The notes beneath the pieces are model-generated. The model worked only from the letters and a program-made list of their open reading frames with translations, had not been told where the DNA came from and did not search any database. Below, one piece after another: positions 15,740 through 24,567 of a DNA stretch of 64,000 bases (positions are counted from its first letter, which is position 1; every line of letters starts with the position of its first letter). Both the position numbers and the translations under genes were made by a program. The stretch is from Lentzea terrae (lineage in GTDB: Bacteria > Actinomycetota > Actinomycetes > Mycobacteriales > Pseudonocardiaceae): contig NZ_QFWW01000002.1 of NCBI RefSeq assembly GCF_003265345.1, forward strand, positions 1 through 64,000, written 5' to 3'.

Positions 15740-18271
15740 ATGCGATTCCACCTGCTGGGCGCTCTGGAAGTCCTCGACGACGACCTGCCCGTGCCACTGG
15801 GCGGCGTCAAGCAGCGCGCGGCTCTGGGTTTCCTCCTGCTGCACGCCAACCGCGTGGTGGCGACGAGCAAGCTGCTCCAGGCGCTGTGGTCGCGGGACGT
15901 CCCGCCCACCGCACGAAAGATGCTGCAAAACGCGGTCTCCGGACTGCGCGGCGTTCTCACTCCCCACGGCAGCAGCTCTGAAGGCTCTGCGCTGCTGCTG
16001 ACCCACGCGCCGGGCTACCTGCTCCGTGTGGACCCCGACTCCCTCGACCTGTCGCGGTTCCAGCAGCTCACCGAACAGGGCCGGGGCGAACTCTCCGCCG
16101 GCAACTGGCCCACGGCCGCCAAGGTGCTCCGCAAGGCGCTGAGCCTGTGGCGCGGACCGGTGCTCGCGGATCTTGCGGAGACCGGTATCAACTGGCCGGA
16201 GCTGACCGCCATCAAGGACTGGCGGCTGGCGACGCAGGAGGACTGCTTCGAGGCGGAGCTGGCCTGCGGAAGGCACTACGAGATCATCGGCGAGCTGGAG
16301 TCGTTGATCGAGGTCGAGCCGTATCGCGAACGGCTCAACGGCCAGCTGATGCTCGCGCTCTACCGGTGTGGCCGGCAGGTGGACGCACTGAGTGTCTACC
16401 GCCGCACGAGGGCGGCGCTGGTGGAAGAGCTCGGTCTCGAACCGGGCCGCGAGCTCCAGGAGCTGGAACGCGCGATCCTCGACCACGCCCCCGCGCTGGA
16501 CCTCCCACCGTCGGTGCAACGCAGGCACCTGCTCGCCGTCGGCCAGACTCCTGCGCCTGTGGTGATCACGCCTGCGCCCGTGGTGGAGCCTGCTGCAGTG
16601 GACGTGACGACCGTGGAGCGCAAGCTCGTCAGCGTCGTGATGGTGTCCGCCCAGCTCGGTCTCGCGGCCGGTGACGGTGACCCCGAGGACGTCGACGAGG
16701 TGCACCAGGAAGTTTCCGCTGTTGTGCGCGCCGAGGTGGAACGCCTCGGCGGTGTCGTCGGAGGCAATGTCGGCTCCGTCTTCCTGGCTTTGTTCGGTGT
16801 GCCCAAGACCGCTGAGGACGACGCCGACCGCGCCGTGCGCGCTTCGTTGGCCATCCGAGACCGTCTCGCTGCCGTCGCCGACGTGCAGATAGGCGTGGCG
16901 ACGGGCGACTCTCTCGTTCGCCTGCCCGCTTCGGGTGCGCCGACCGCGACCGGCGTGCTGCTCGATCAGTGCCGTCAGCTGATGGCGCTGGCGCCGCTGG
17001 GTGCGGTTCGTGCGTGTACATCCACCCGTGACGCCGCTGCTTCCGTGACGTGGGCAGCTGACCCGGCCCCGACCGGCGGCTGGCAGGCGGTCTCCTGCGT
17101 CTCCCCGCGCGGCGAGACCCGCCGTACGCAGGCCGCTGTGCCGTTCGTCGAGCGCGAACGTGAGTTGCTCGTCCTACAAGGCCTTCTCGACGAGGTCCGC
17201 ACCCGCCGCCGCCCGCACTTCGTGACCGTGCTCGGCGAAGCGGGCGTGGGCAAGACACGTCTCGTCAACGAGCTCACTTCTTCGTGCACCACCGCTTTGA
17301 GCGGCACCGCAACGGCTTTCGGCGACGACCACGGCTACGGCCCGTTGCTGGACGTCGTGCGCGGGTTCGCCTCACCGGAGACTTTGCGCGCCGCCGTCTC
17401 GTCGTTGGTCGGCGTCGGCGAGCTCGCGGACCGCCTGCACGCCAGCCTGGCCGGTCTGGTCGCGGGCTCTCCCGACGTGCCGGCCGACTTCCCGGCGTGG
17501 CGCCGTTTCCTGGAGGAGATCGCGGACTTCGAGCCGCTGGTCGTCTTCTTGGAGGACCTGCACTGGGCGAACGACGTGGTGCTCGACTTCGTGGAGGAGC
17601 TGAGCGAGCACGCGGGTTCCGTACCGCTGCTGGTGGTCGTCACCGCTCGTCCCGAACTGCTGCAGCGCCGTCCGTCGTGGTTCGGCGGCAAGCGCAACGC
17701 GACCACGATCAGCCTGGAACCTTTGTCCCACAACGGAAGCCGAAGTCTGCTCAACTCACTGCTGTCGGCCGGCGAGCTCTCCGCCGAGCTGTGGCAGACC
17801 TTGGTCTCGTGCGTCGGCGGCAACCCGTTCTTCGCCACCGAGTACGCCCGGATGGTGTCCGATCCGCGCATCCAGTGCCTGCACAACGAATCCGGCCTGC
17901 CAGTTCCGCCATCCGTGCGCGGCGTGCTGACCGCACAACTCGACTCGCTGCCGTTCGAGGTGAAGGCGGTCCTGCAAGACGCCGCCGTCGTGGGCGATCT
18001 CGTGTCTCCCGGTGCGGTGGCCGCGACGGGTCAGCGCGACCCCGGCGACGTCGCGCTGGCGCTGGAACTGCTGGAGCAACGGGACTTCCTGCGCCGGCAG
18101 GGGCGCAACAGCGAGACCGGCGAGATCGAGTACGGGTTCCGGCACGCGCTGGTGCGCGACGTCGTGGCCGACCAACTGCCGCGGGCGGTGCGCACGTCGA
18201 AACAGGAACGCGCCGCCGCGTGGCTCGCCGAACCCGCGCTGGACCTGATGCTGGACCGCCGGGCAGGCTGA
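15740..18271 (+). CDS. SARP regulator fused to a degenerate cyclase-like domain and a large ATPase
   Basis: An 843-residue multidomain regulator. Residues 1-95 are a SARP winged helix (MRFHLLGALEVLDDDLPVPL), about 98-250 the bacterial activation domain, about 292-390 a class III nucleotide-cyclase homology region (ERKLVSVVMVSAQ, LALFGVPKTAEDDADRAVRA), and about 470-843 a MalT/AAA-type ATPase with P-loop GEAGVGKT near residue 498 and Walker B VVFLEDLHW. In the cyclase region, the DLVGFT and IGDAVMA segments that carry the metal-binding aspartates of active family members are replaced (VMVSAQL, VGSVFLA), so it should be inactive and may serve as a sensor or dimer module. TPR repeats usual after such ATPases are absent. 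It follows the DTPW peptide gene by 45 bases. Confidence 0.88.
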   Translation: MRFHLLGALEVLDDDLPVPLGGVKQRAALGFLLLHANRVVATSKLLQALWSRDVPPTARKMLQNAVSGLRGVLTPHGSSSEGSALLLTHAPGYLLRVDPDSLDLSRFQQLTEQGRGELSAGNWPTAAKVLRKALSLWRGPVLADLAETGINWPELTAIKDWRLATQEDCFEAELACGRHYEIIGELESLIEVEPYRERLNGQLMLALYRCGRQVDALSVYRRTRAALVEELGLEPGRELQELERAILDHAPALDLPPSVQRRHLLAVGQTPAPVVITPAPVVEPAAVDVTTVERKLVSVVMVSAQLGLAAGDGDPEDVDEVHQEVSAVVRAEVERLGGVVGGNVGSVFLALFGVPKTAEDDADRAVRASLAIRDRLAAVADVQIGVATGDSLVRLPASGAPTATGVLLDQCRQLMALAPLGAVRACTSTRDAAASVTWAADPAPTGGWQAVSCVSPRGETRRTQAAVPFVERERELLVLQGLLDEVRTRRRPHFVTVLGEAGVGKTRLVNELTSSCTTALSGTATAFGDDHGYGPLLDVVRGFASPETLRAAVSSLVGVGELADRLHASLAGLVAGSPDVPADFPAWRRFLEEIADFEPLVVFLEDLHWANDVVLDFVEELSEHAGSVPLLVVVTARPELLQRRPSWFGGKRNATTISLEPLSHNGSRSLLNSLLSAGELSAELWQTLVSCVGGNPFFATEYARMVSDPRIQCLHNESGLPVPPSVRGVLTAQLDSLPFEVKAVLQDAAVVGDLVSPGAVAATGQRDPGDVALALELLEQRDFLRRQGRNSETGEIEYGFRHALVRDVVADQLPRAVRTSKQERAAAWLAEPALDLMLDRRAG

Positions 18272-18304
18272 TCGATCTTGTCGGTGCTGCTGAGTACGTT
18301 GAAA

Positions 18305-18337
18305 CGCAGGGGTTCCCAGTTCGAGGGGACCCCTGCG
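18305..18337. terminator. Hairpin between regulator gene and DEAD-box gene
   Basis: CAGGGGTTCCC and GGGGACCCCTG can pair with one mismatch around a short loop, between two convergent genes. The segment AGTTCGAGGGGAC also occurs, with one change, in the hairpin-repeat family at 11155-11660. Confidence 0.5.
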
Positions 18338-18359
18338 TCAGCGTGCCTTACGGCGAATA

Positions 18360-19949
18360 TCAGTGCTGCGGTGCCCGGCGCGGACGGCCGGTTCCTGCGG
18401 TCCGGCCGAAACCACGACCGCCCTCGGAACGCTCCGAACGACGCGGGCCGCTGCGGAACTCACCGCCACCCTCACCGGACGAACGGCGCGGTCCACCGCG
18501 GAACTCGCCGCCTTCCGAACGACGGCCGGAGCCACCGCGGTACTCGCCACGACCGCCGGCGGACGGGGCGCCAAAGCGACGACCACCGCCGCCACCGCGA
18601 CGGGCCGGCTTCTCGCGCTCGATGATCGGCTCACCGCTCGGGATGCGCGCACCCGTGATGCGGATCAGATCGTCGTCGCCGGGGCGCACCTTCGTGCTCT
18701 CCGGCCGGATGCCCGCACGTGCGGCCATGCCCTGGACTGCGCGGCGCTGGTCGTGCGTGACCAGCGTGACGACCGTGCCGGACTGGCCCGCGCGCGCCGT
18801 GCGGCCGGCGCGGTGCAGGTAGTCCTTCGGGTCGGCCGGCGGGTCGACGTGCACGACGAGCGAGACGTCGTCCACGTGGATGCCGCGGGCTGCCACGTCG
18901 GTCGCGATCAGGACCGGCGTGGTGCCCTCGCGGAACTCGCCGAGCACGCGGGTGCGGGCGCTCTGCGCCTTGCCGCCGTGCAGGGCGCCCGCGTGGACGC
19001 CGACGGAGCGGAGCTTCTTCGCGAGGCGGTCGACGTGGTGCTTGGTGCGCACGAACATGATCGTGCGGCCCTCGCGCGCGGCCACCTCGGTCACCACGTT
19101 CTGCTTGTCCTCGGCGGACACGAACAGCAGGTGGTGATCCATCGTCGTGACGCTCGCCGTGGCCGGAGCCACCGAGTGCGTCACCGGGTTGTGCAGGTAC
19201 TGGCGGACCAGCTTGTCCACGTCGCCGTCGAGCGTCGCGGAGAACAGCAGGCGCTGGCCGTCCTGCGGGGTCAGGTCGAGGATGGCGCGGACCTGGGGCA
19301 TGAAGCCCATGTCCGCCATCTGGTCGGCCTCGTCCAGCGCGGTGATCTCGACCGAGCCGAGGTCACAGGTGCCCTGGCGGACGTGGTCGGACAGCCGGCC
19401 CGGCGTGGCGATCAGCAGGTCGACGCCGCGGCGCAGGTGTTCGATCTGGCGCGGGAACGACGTGCCTCCGACGACGACGCGGCACCACAGGCCCAGCGAG
19501 CGGGCGTGCGGCATGAGCGCCGTCTCCACCTGCATCGCGAGCTCGCGGGTCGGGACGAGGATCAGGCCGCGCGGCTTGTTCGGCATCGAGCGGCCGCCCG
19601 CGAGACGGGACAGCATCGCGAGGCCGAACGCCAGCGTCTTGCCGGAGCCGGTCTGGCCGCGGCCGAGGATGTCGCGGCCGGACATGGAGTCGGGAAGGGT
19701 GGCCGCCTGGATCGGGAACGGCTCGGTGATTTCGTTGGCGACGAGCGAGCGGATCAGCGCGTCGGCCAGGCCGAGCTCGGCGAACGAGGGCAGCGGGCCT
19801 TCCGGCAGCGTGCTCTCGAAGTGCTCGGCGACGATCGGCTCCTCGACCCGCTGCTGCGGACGCGAGGAGTTGCCCTGGCGACCCGAGCGGCGCCGCGGTG
19901 CCCTGCGGCTGTTAGAGCGCTCGGAACGACCTTCGGACATTGATGGCAA
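18360..19949 (-). CDS. DEAD-box ATP-dependent RNA helicase
   Basis: A roughly 530-residue DEAD-box helicase that unwinds structured RNA in ribosome assembly, RNA decay or cold growth. Motifs in order: GQTGSGKT (I), PTRELA (Ia), TPGRL (Ib), DEAD (II, in ITALDEADQM), SAT (III), then helicase C domain with HRAGRTARAG (VI). The C-terminal tail is rich in Arg/Gly/Ser (RGG-type), an RNA-binding tail typical of actinobacterial RhlE/CsdA-like enzymes; the N-terminal about 40 residues are basic. Two starts are possible: TTG 19949, six bases after GGAGG (used here), or ATG 19940 three codons later. The 5' leader up to 20100 has small hairpins, e.g. GGCGTGA/TCACGCC. Confidence 0.93.
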   Translation of the reverse strand: MPSMSEGRSERSNSRRAPRRRSGRQGNSSRPQQRVEEPIVAEHFESTLPEGPLPSFAELGLADALIRSLVANEITEPFPIQAATLPDSMSGRDILGRGQTGSGKTLAFGLAMLSRLAGGRSMPNKPRGLILVPTRELAMQVETALMPHARSLGLWCRVVVGGTSFPRQIEHLRRGVDLLIATPGRLSDHVRQGTCDLGSVEITALDEADQMADMGFMPQVRAILDLTPQDGQRLLFSATLDGDVDKLVRQYLHNPVTHSVAPATASVTTMDHHLLFVSAEDKQNVVTEVAAREGRTIMFVRTKHHVDRLAKKLRSVGVHAGALHGGKAQSARTRVLGEFREGTTPVLIATDVAARGIHVDDVSLVVHVDPPADPKDYLHRAGRTARAGQSGTVVTLVTHDQRRAVQGMAARAGIRPESTKVRPGDDDLIRITGARIPSGEPIIEREKPARRGGGGGRRFGAPSAGGRGEYRGGSGRRSEGGEFRGGPRRSSGEGGGEFRSGPRRSERSEGGRGFGRTAGTGRPRRAPQH

Positions 19950-20125
19950 AACAAACCTCCGGGACATGGCACGTCTCGAGGCTGCCCCGCGCGCTACCGC
20001 GGTGCCGATCACAAGGACGGGCCCGGCGTGATGGTCACGCCGTGATGAGTGGGTGGAAACACCGGTCAACGGCTGTCAGGCCTTCATCGGTGTACAGCAC
20101 AGTCTAGCCGATCATCGGCCAGACC

Positions 20126-20167
20126 TTGCGCGCCCGGCAGTGTCGTTGGACACGGCCGGGCGCGCAA
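20126..20167. terminator. Long perfect hairpin after the RIO kinase gene
   Basis: GCGCGCCCGGC and GCCGGGCGCGC form an 11-bp stem closed by an inner GTGTC/GACAC helix, flanked by TT and AA, immediately downstream of the minus-strand RIO kinase gene and facing the helicase 5' leader. A strong terminator without long T-run is the likely role. Confidence 0.65.
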
Positions 20168-20173
20168 CGTGGG

Positions 20174-21142
20174 TCACGCCATACCGGCCACGTCCAGCAG
20201 CGTTGCCACCAGCGCGGACGGGTCGGCGATCTCCGGCGGCAGGCCGCGCGCGGCGAACCAGCCGCTGATGTTGCGGACGTCGCGGTCGAGGAACTCCACG
20301 CCGCGCGGGTTCGCGACGAGGTCGACCACCTGCGGCAGGTCGATCATGATCAGCCTGCCCTCGTGGACCATCAGGTTGTACGCGGACAGGTCGCCGTGGG
20401 TGAGGCCCGCCTCCGCGAGCGTCATCAGCGTCGCGACCAGCTGACGCCACAGGTCGAGCAGCTCGTCCTCGTCCGGACGGGTCTGCGCGAGCCGCGGTGC
20501 CGCGTTGCCCTCGTCGTCACCGATGAACTCCAGCAGCAGCTCCGTGCCGCTGCGCTGCACCGGATACGGCACTGGTGCGCCGATCTGCCACAGCCTGGCG
20601 AGCGCGGCGAACTCCGCGACCGCCCACTGCTCCGCGATCAGGTTGCGCCCGAACGCGGTGCGGTTCTGGATGGCCCGCATCTCGCGGGACTTCTTCATCC
20701 GGCGACCTTCCAGATACCCCGCGTCGCGGTGGAACATCCGGTGGTCGTTGCTGCGGTAGCGCTTGGCTGCGAGCAGGCACGCCCGCTCGCCCATCGCGCG
20801 TTCCAGCAGGAAGACGTCCGCCTCCTTGCCGGTCTTCACGATGCCCAGCTCGCGGTCCACCGCGGCCAGCTCGGTGATGAGCCACGCCGGGTAGGGCTTG
20901 GGGCCCTGATCGGCGTCGCCCCAGGTGGACCAGCGGTCGCCGTCCTCCGGCGTGTCCGCGGTGCTGAGCTGGTCCTCGCGCAGTCGCGAGACTCGCAGCT
21001 TCTCTTCTTCGGTCATGCGGCCGCGACGCGTCGGCTCCGCGTCGTCGGCGGTTCGGTTGGTGCGCTTTCCCTTGCGCCGCATGCTGTCGTCGGCGCCATC
21101 GAAAGCAGACTCGTAGCGTTCGTAAAGATCGTGCTCGCGCAC
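20174..21142 (-). CDS. RIO1-family serine protein kinase
   Basis: A 322-residue RIO-type atypical kinase. EADVFLLE contains the RIO lysine region, LTHGDLSAYNLMVH is the catalytic loop with its Asp and Asn, and MIDLPQVVDL carries the metal-binding Asp. Before the kinase core lie about 100 charged residues (MRRKGKRTNRTADD). Eukaryotic RIO1 acts in ribosome maturation; the bacterial role is poorly known. GTG 21142 is chosen because GGGAGA stands seven bases upstream; longer frames lack a ribosome site. Its neighbour, the DEAD-box helicase gene, lies downstream on the same strand, so both could serve RNA or ribosome metabolism. Confidence 0.92.
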   Translation of the reverse strand: MREHDLYERYESAFDGADDSMRRKGKRTNRTADDAEPTRRGRMTEEEKLRVSRLREDQLSTADTPEDGDRWSTWGDADQGPKPYPAWLITELAAVDRELGIVKTGKEADVFLLERAMGERACLLAAKRYRSNDHRMFHRDAGYLEGRRMKKSREMRAIQNRTAFGRNLIAEQWAVAEFAALARLWQIGAPVPYPVQRSGTELLLEFIGDDEGNAAPRLAQTRPDEDELLDLWRQLVATLMTLAEAGLTHGDLSAYNLMVHEGRLIMIDLPQVVDLVANPRGVEFLDRDVRNISGWFAARGLPPEIADPSALVATLLDVAGMA

Positions 21143-21344
21143 GGTGGGGTCTCCCAGAAGATGAAGGTGACCGCCCCACTGGCGCTCTGCGATCAAACGG
21201 TGCTGATCAGGCGCGAAGGGCGGAGGGACGGGTCGCGGTGCCACGTCCGAAGACAGGCTCTGACATCTCGCACCTCCTCGTTCCTCACGCCGCACTTCGG
21301 CTGCGGTGAAGCTTGCCCGGTCGCGCTCTGGGTGCGCAACCGAA

Positions 21345-22073
21345 TTAATCCGTGATCAGATCGGCGGTCTTCTCGCTCGTCGGGACGACCTTGAGGCCGG
21401 CCTTCTGCGCGAGCTTGACCAGGCCTTTCAGGTCGCTCGGTTCGGCGCTGCTGCGCGCGATGGCGCGGGCGAGCAGGCCCTTGTGCGCCTTGTTGAAGTG
21501 GCTGACGACCTTGCCCTCGCTGGTGATCACCCGGACGACGACGGCGTGCGGGATCTTCGCGAGGCTCGAGTAGGCGCCGGAGCGCAGGTCGACCACGAAC
21601 TCGTCGGCCTCCACGAGCACCGGTTCGAGTGCCGGCTTCCACAGCGTGCGCAGGCTGCCGTGGGACGGGAGCGTGCTGCCGCCGGACAGCCGGTACGCGG
21701 GCACCGGGTCACCGCCGCGGATCGCACCGAACAGCGCCGACGCGACCGCGAGCCGCTGGTAGGCGCGGTCCCGCTCGGCCTTCTTGAGCGTTCCGAAGTC
21801 CAGGTTGTCGTAGAGGACGCCGGTGTAGCGCAGCAGCGCAGGCGTCGTCTCGGACGTGCGCAGTGCGGCGTTGCGGTGGACCTCATCTATCTGGCGCTCG
21901 GAGATGTCGAGCGCCTTGAGGCTCGCCTCTATGTCCTTGGCGAGGTCGGCCAGCGCGGACACCAGCTTGTCGCGCACGGGGTTGAGCTCCGGGAACGACA
22001 GCGCGTCGAGGTCGAGCGGCCCGCCCTCGCCGCCGATCGCCTTGGTCTCCGACGGGGGAAGCAGCACCAGCAC
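21345..22073 (-). CDS. yaaA: YaaA family (DUF328) peroxide-stress protein
   Basis: A 242-residue YaaA/DUF328 protein. VLVLLPPSETK at the start, LSGGSTLPSHGSLRTLW in the middle and KVVSHFNKAHKGLLARA near the end are the conserved blocks. In E. coli YaaA lowers free iron and protects DNA during peroxide stress. GTG 22073 starts exactly at the family N-terminus; a TTG three codons upstream (22082) is an alternative, and neither has a clear ribosome site, so coupling with the upstream methyltransferase gene (stop at 22096) is possible. Confidence 0.92.
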   Translation of the reverse strand: MLVLLPPSETKAIGGEGGPLDLDALSFPELNPVRDKLVSALADLAKDIEASLKALDISERQIDEVHRNAALRTSETTPALLRYTGVLYDNLDFGTLKKAERDRAYQRLAVASALFGAIRGGDPVPAYRLSGGSTLPSHGSLRTLWKPALEPVLVEADEFVVDLRSGAYSSLAKIPHAVVVRVITSEGKVVSHFNKAHKGLLARAIARSSAEPSDLKGLVKLAQKAGLKVVPTSEKTADLITD

Positions 22074-22095
22074 GGTTGGCAAGCGTAGGTGTTCG

Positions 22096-22851
22096 CTACG
22101 GCGCCTGCAGCGTCAGGTACGCGAGGCCGAGCGTGCCGCGCCACCCGCGCAGCCGGTAGGTGCGCTGCGTGTCGGCCTTCGCCCTGACCGCGTCGGCGTG
22201 CTCGGAGTCCGGGTTGTCGCGCAGCCAGCGTTCCCACGCCAGCGCGTGCCCGTTCTCGAACACGTCCCACTCGTCCAGGCTCGCCTGCTCCACGGCGAGC
22301 AACCGGTACCCGTGTTCGTGCGCCAGGTCGACCAGGTCGGCGACCGTGCCGTACTGGTCGCGCGGGATCGGCATGGCGGCCAGCTGCTCCTCGGTGGGCG
22401 GGCGCTCCCAGAAACCCTCGCCCAGCAACAGCTTGCCCTGCGGGTTCAGCAGTTTCCGGGCGGCTGCGAGCGCGTTCGCGGTGTGCTGCAACGGGTCTCC
22501 GCCCCACACCTGGCTGGCGCCGTTGACGATCACGACGTCGGCCGGCTGCTCGGGTCGCCACTGCTGGACATCTACGGCGTGCAGGCTGACCCGCGCGGTG
22601 AGGCCTCGTGCGTCGGCGTTGGCCTGAGCCTGGGCGATCGCCGTCGCGTCGCGGTCGACGCCCGTGCCGGTGGCGGTGGGCGCGGCTTCGAGCGTGCGCA
22701 GGAGAAGCTCCGCCCAGCCGCAGCCGACGTCGAGCACGTGCTTCTCGTCGAGCGGCTGGAGGCCACGGATCAGTCGTGCGGCCCGTTCCTCGGACAGCGG
22801 TCCGTGGAACGTCAGGTCGTCGTGCAGCGGCGCGATCTCTGGTGTCGTCAT
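22096..22851 (-). CDS. SAM-dependent methyltransferase (class I)
   Basis: A 251-residue class I methyltransferase. HVLDVGCGWAELLLRTLE is motif I (SAM-binding Gly loop), GVDRDATAIAQA gives the acidic residue contacting the ribose, and VVIVNGASQVWGG the motif around the methyl donor. The substrate is not inferable. ATG 22851 is preferred because the preceding in-frame residues do not resemble protein and would run into the divergent GNAT promoter. It lies just upstream of yaaA on the minus strand. Confidence 0.87.
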   Translation of the reverse strand: MTTPEIAPLHDDLTFHGPLSEERAARLIRGLQPLDEKHVLDVGCGWAELLLRTLEAAPTATGTGVDRDATAIAQAQANADARGLTARVSLHAVDVQQWRPEQPADVVIVNGASQVWGGDPLQHTANALAAARKLLNPQGKLLLGEGFWERPPTEEQLAAMPIPRDQYGTVADLVDLAHEHGYRLLAVEQASLDEWDVFENGHALAWERWLRDNPDSEHADAVRAKADTQRTYRLRGWRGTLGLAYLTLQAP

Positions 22852-22935
22852 CGCACGCAGGATGTCTGTGCGGCCTGTTCCGGGCAACGCGTTATTCGGT
22901 TGTTGGGCCCATCACCTCCCCGTAGCTTCGATTTC

Positions 22936-23895
22936 GTGGAACTCGTGCGGCGCCCGCTCACGACAGCGGACATCCCTGCGGTGACCGCGCTTTACAACGC
23001 GGTCGAGGCGGTGGACGACACCGGCGAACTGCTGTCCGAAGAGGACTTCGCCGAGACGTTCGCCGAGACGGACCTGCCCCGCGGTTCTCTGGGCGTGTTC
23101 GCGGACGGCACGCTCGCCGCCTACGGCCTCGTCGTGTTGCGCGACAACCCCGTCGGCACGCACCGCGTCCGCCTCGACGGGTTCGTGCACCCGAAGTTCC
23201 GCCGCAACGGCATCGGACGTGAGCTGCTGACGCGCATGATCGCGTCGGCGCGTCTGTTGCACGCCGAGCGCCACCCGGCCATGCCGCTGGTGGTGTGCAC
23301 CATGGTCGAGAGCCGCTTGGCGGGCCTCCTGACGCTGGTCGAGTCGTTCGGCTTCAGCGCGGACCGCCACTTCCACGAGATGGAGGTGGCACTGGGCGAG
23401 TCACTCGCCCAGGTCCCGATCCCGTCCGGCTACGAGATCGTGCCGTTCTCGCCGGCCCGCGACGAAGAGGTCCGCCAGGTCTGCAACGCGGCGTTCGCCA
23501 CGCACTGGGGTTCGGTCGAGCGCAGCCCGGAGGAATGGGCCGCGTCCTTCACGAACAGCAAGCGGTTCGTTCCGGAGCACTCCTTCCTGGCGCTCGCGGA
23601 CGGCGCCGTCGTCGGCTTCGTGCTGGCCCGGCACTACCCGGTCGTCGAGGAGTTGACCGGCGTCCGCGAGCTGTGGATCGGGGACGTCGGCACACTCGCC
23701 GAGCACCGCGGGCGCGGCGTGGCCTCGGCCTTGCTGAGCTGGACGCTGGCTCAGGGCAGGGCAGCGGGCTACGACCGGGCCGGGCTGTCCGTGGACACCG
23801 CCAACTCGACCGGTGCGCTCGGCGTGTACGAGCGGGCCGGGTTCAAGCTGGCGCGGACGTGGATCGACTACGGGTTGCCCGTCGAACTGGACTAG
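22936..23895 (+). CDS. Tandem-GNAT acetyltransferase
   Basis: A 319-residue protein with two GNAT folds: residues about 1-150 (FRRNGIGRELLTRMI acetyl-CoA loop) and about 160-319 (EHRGRGVASALLSWTL, then GALGVYERAGFKLART). Both halves keep the R/Q-x-x-G-x-G/A pyrophosphate loop. Two-domain GNATs include mycothiol synthase MshD, to which this protein is similar in size but lacks clear diagnostic residues I can name. GTG 22936 lies seven bases after TAGCTT (22923-22928), with no ribosome site, suggesting a leaderless mRNA. The 3' end of this gene has a degenerate copy 230 bp downstream. Confidence 0.85.
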   Translation: MELVRRPLTTADIPAVTALYNAVEAVDDTGELLSEEDFAETFAETDLPRGSLGVFADGTLAAYGLVVLRDNPVGTHRVRLDGFVHPKFRRNGIGRELLTRMIASARLLHAERHPAMPLVVCTMVESRLAGLLTLVESFGFSADRHFHEMEVALGESLAQVPIPSGYEIVPFSPARDEEVRQVCNAAFATHWGSVERSPEEWAASFTNSKRFVPEHSFLALADGAVVGFVLARHYPVVEELTGVRELWIGDVGTLAEHRGRGVASALLSWTLAQGRAAGYDRAGLSVDTANSTGALGVYERAGFKLARTWIDYGLPVELD

Positions 23896-24213
23896 GACGG
23901 CCAGGGCACCTCACGGGTCCGCCACCCCACGAGGCACCTGGCTGCGCTACCGGCACGCTCGGCAGGAACGAGCACGTCGGGTCCGAACGGACAGGGCACC
24001 TCACGGGTCCACAACCCACGAGGCACCTGACCGAACAACCGGCGCACTCGGCAGGAACGAGCACACCGACTCCGAGCCGGCACAGACCCAGATCGACTAC
24101 GACCTGACCGTCGAACTCGACCAGCACGGGCAGAACAGACCGCACGGCAACGGACCACCGGCAGCCGGGCACCTCACGGGTCCGCAACCCGCGAGGCACC
24201 TGACTGACCAGAG
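23896..24213. repeat. Downstream repeats: three near-identical 36-bp units plus a copy of the GNAT gene's 3' end
   Basis: No gene is called here. A unit reading GGGCACCTCACGGGTCC followed by a CNAACCC-type stretch and GAGGCACCTG occurs at 23904-23940, 23994-24029 and 24167-24202, differing at only a few bases. CTCGGCAGGAACGAGCAC appears twice (23958 and about 24048). Bases 24090-24134 closely resemble the end of the GNAT gene plus its downstream flank (23862-23906), e.g. GATCGACTACG and GTCGAACT. So the gene's tail and the following unit were duplicated and then drifted. CCTCACGGGT and ACCC(G/A)CGAGG inside each unit can pair, giving a hairpin. Confidence 0.75.
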
Positions 24214-24567
24214 CTATTCGGTCGCCTGGCCGACGCAGAACTGGTTGCCGTCCGGGTCGGCCAGCACGGTCCAGTCGATCCCGGGAACGCTGTGCTCGGC
24301 CACCTCGGTGGCGCCGAGCGCGACCAACCGGGCGACCTCCGCCTTGCGGTCCGGCACGTGCGAGTCGATGTGGACGCGGTTCTTGCCCGGCGTGGCGTCC
24401 GGCACCTGCTGGATGCCTAAAGCGACGCCGTGCTCGGTGCTCGGCGCGAGGACGATGAACTCGCCCCAGTCGCTCTGGACGGTGGTGCCCAAAGCGGCCG
24501 TCCAGAACTCCGCGAGCTTGCGCGCGTCGCCGGTGTCGATGGTGATCATGGCAATGGTCAGGGACAT
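24214..24567 (-). CDS. VOC superfamily (glyoxalase/bleomycin-resistance-like) protein
   Basis: A 117-residue VOC-fold protein: LAEFWTAALG, HIDSHVPDRKAEVARL and VLADPDGNQFCVGQ are the conserved segments of the glyoxalase-like family. Metal-ligand positions are partly kept (His in HIDSH). Many members are single-domain proteins of unknown substrate. ATG 24567 is chosen by match to the family N-terminus (SLTIAMITIDTGDA); longer in-frame extension runs toward proS promoter DNA. It is divergent from proS. Confidence 0.85.
   Translation of the reverse strand: MSLTIAMITIDTGDARKLAEFWTAALGTTVQSDWGEFIVLAPSTEHGVALGIQQVPDATPGKNRVHIDSHVPDRKAEVARLVALGATEVAEHSVPGIDWTVLADPDGNQFCVGQATE

Noticed and set aside
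23896-24213. Plus-strand frames over the downstream repeats
   Set aside because: Frames reflect the repeat units in several phases; no start with ribosome site and no protein-like composition.
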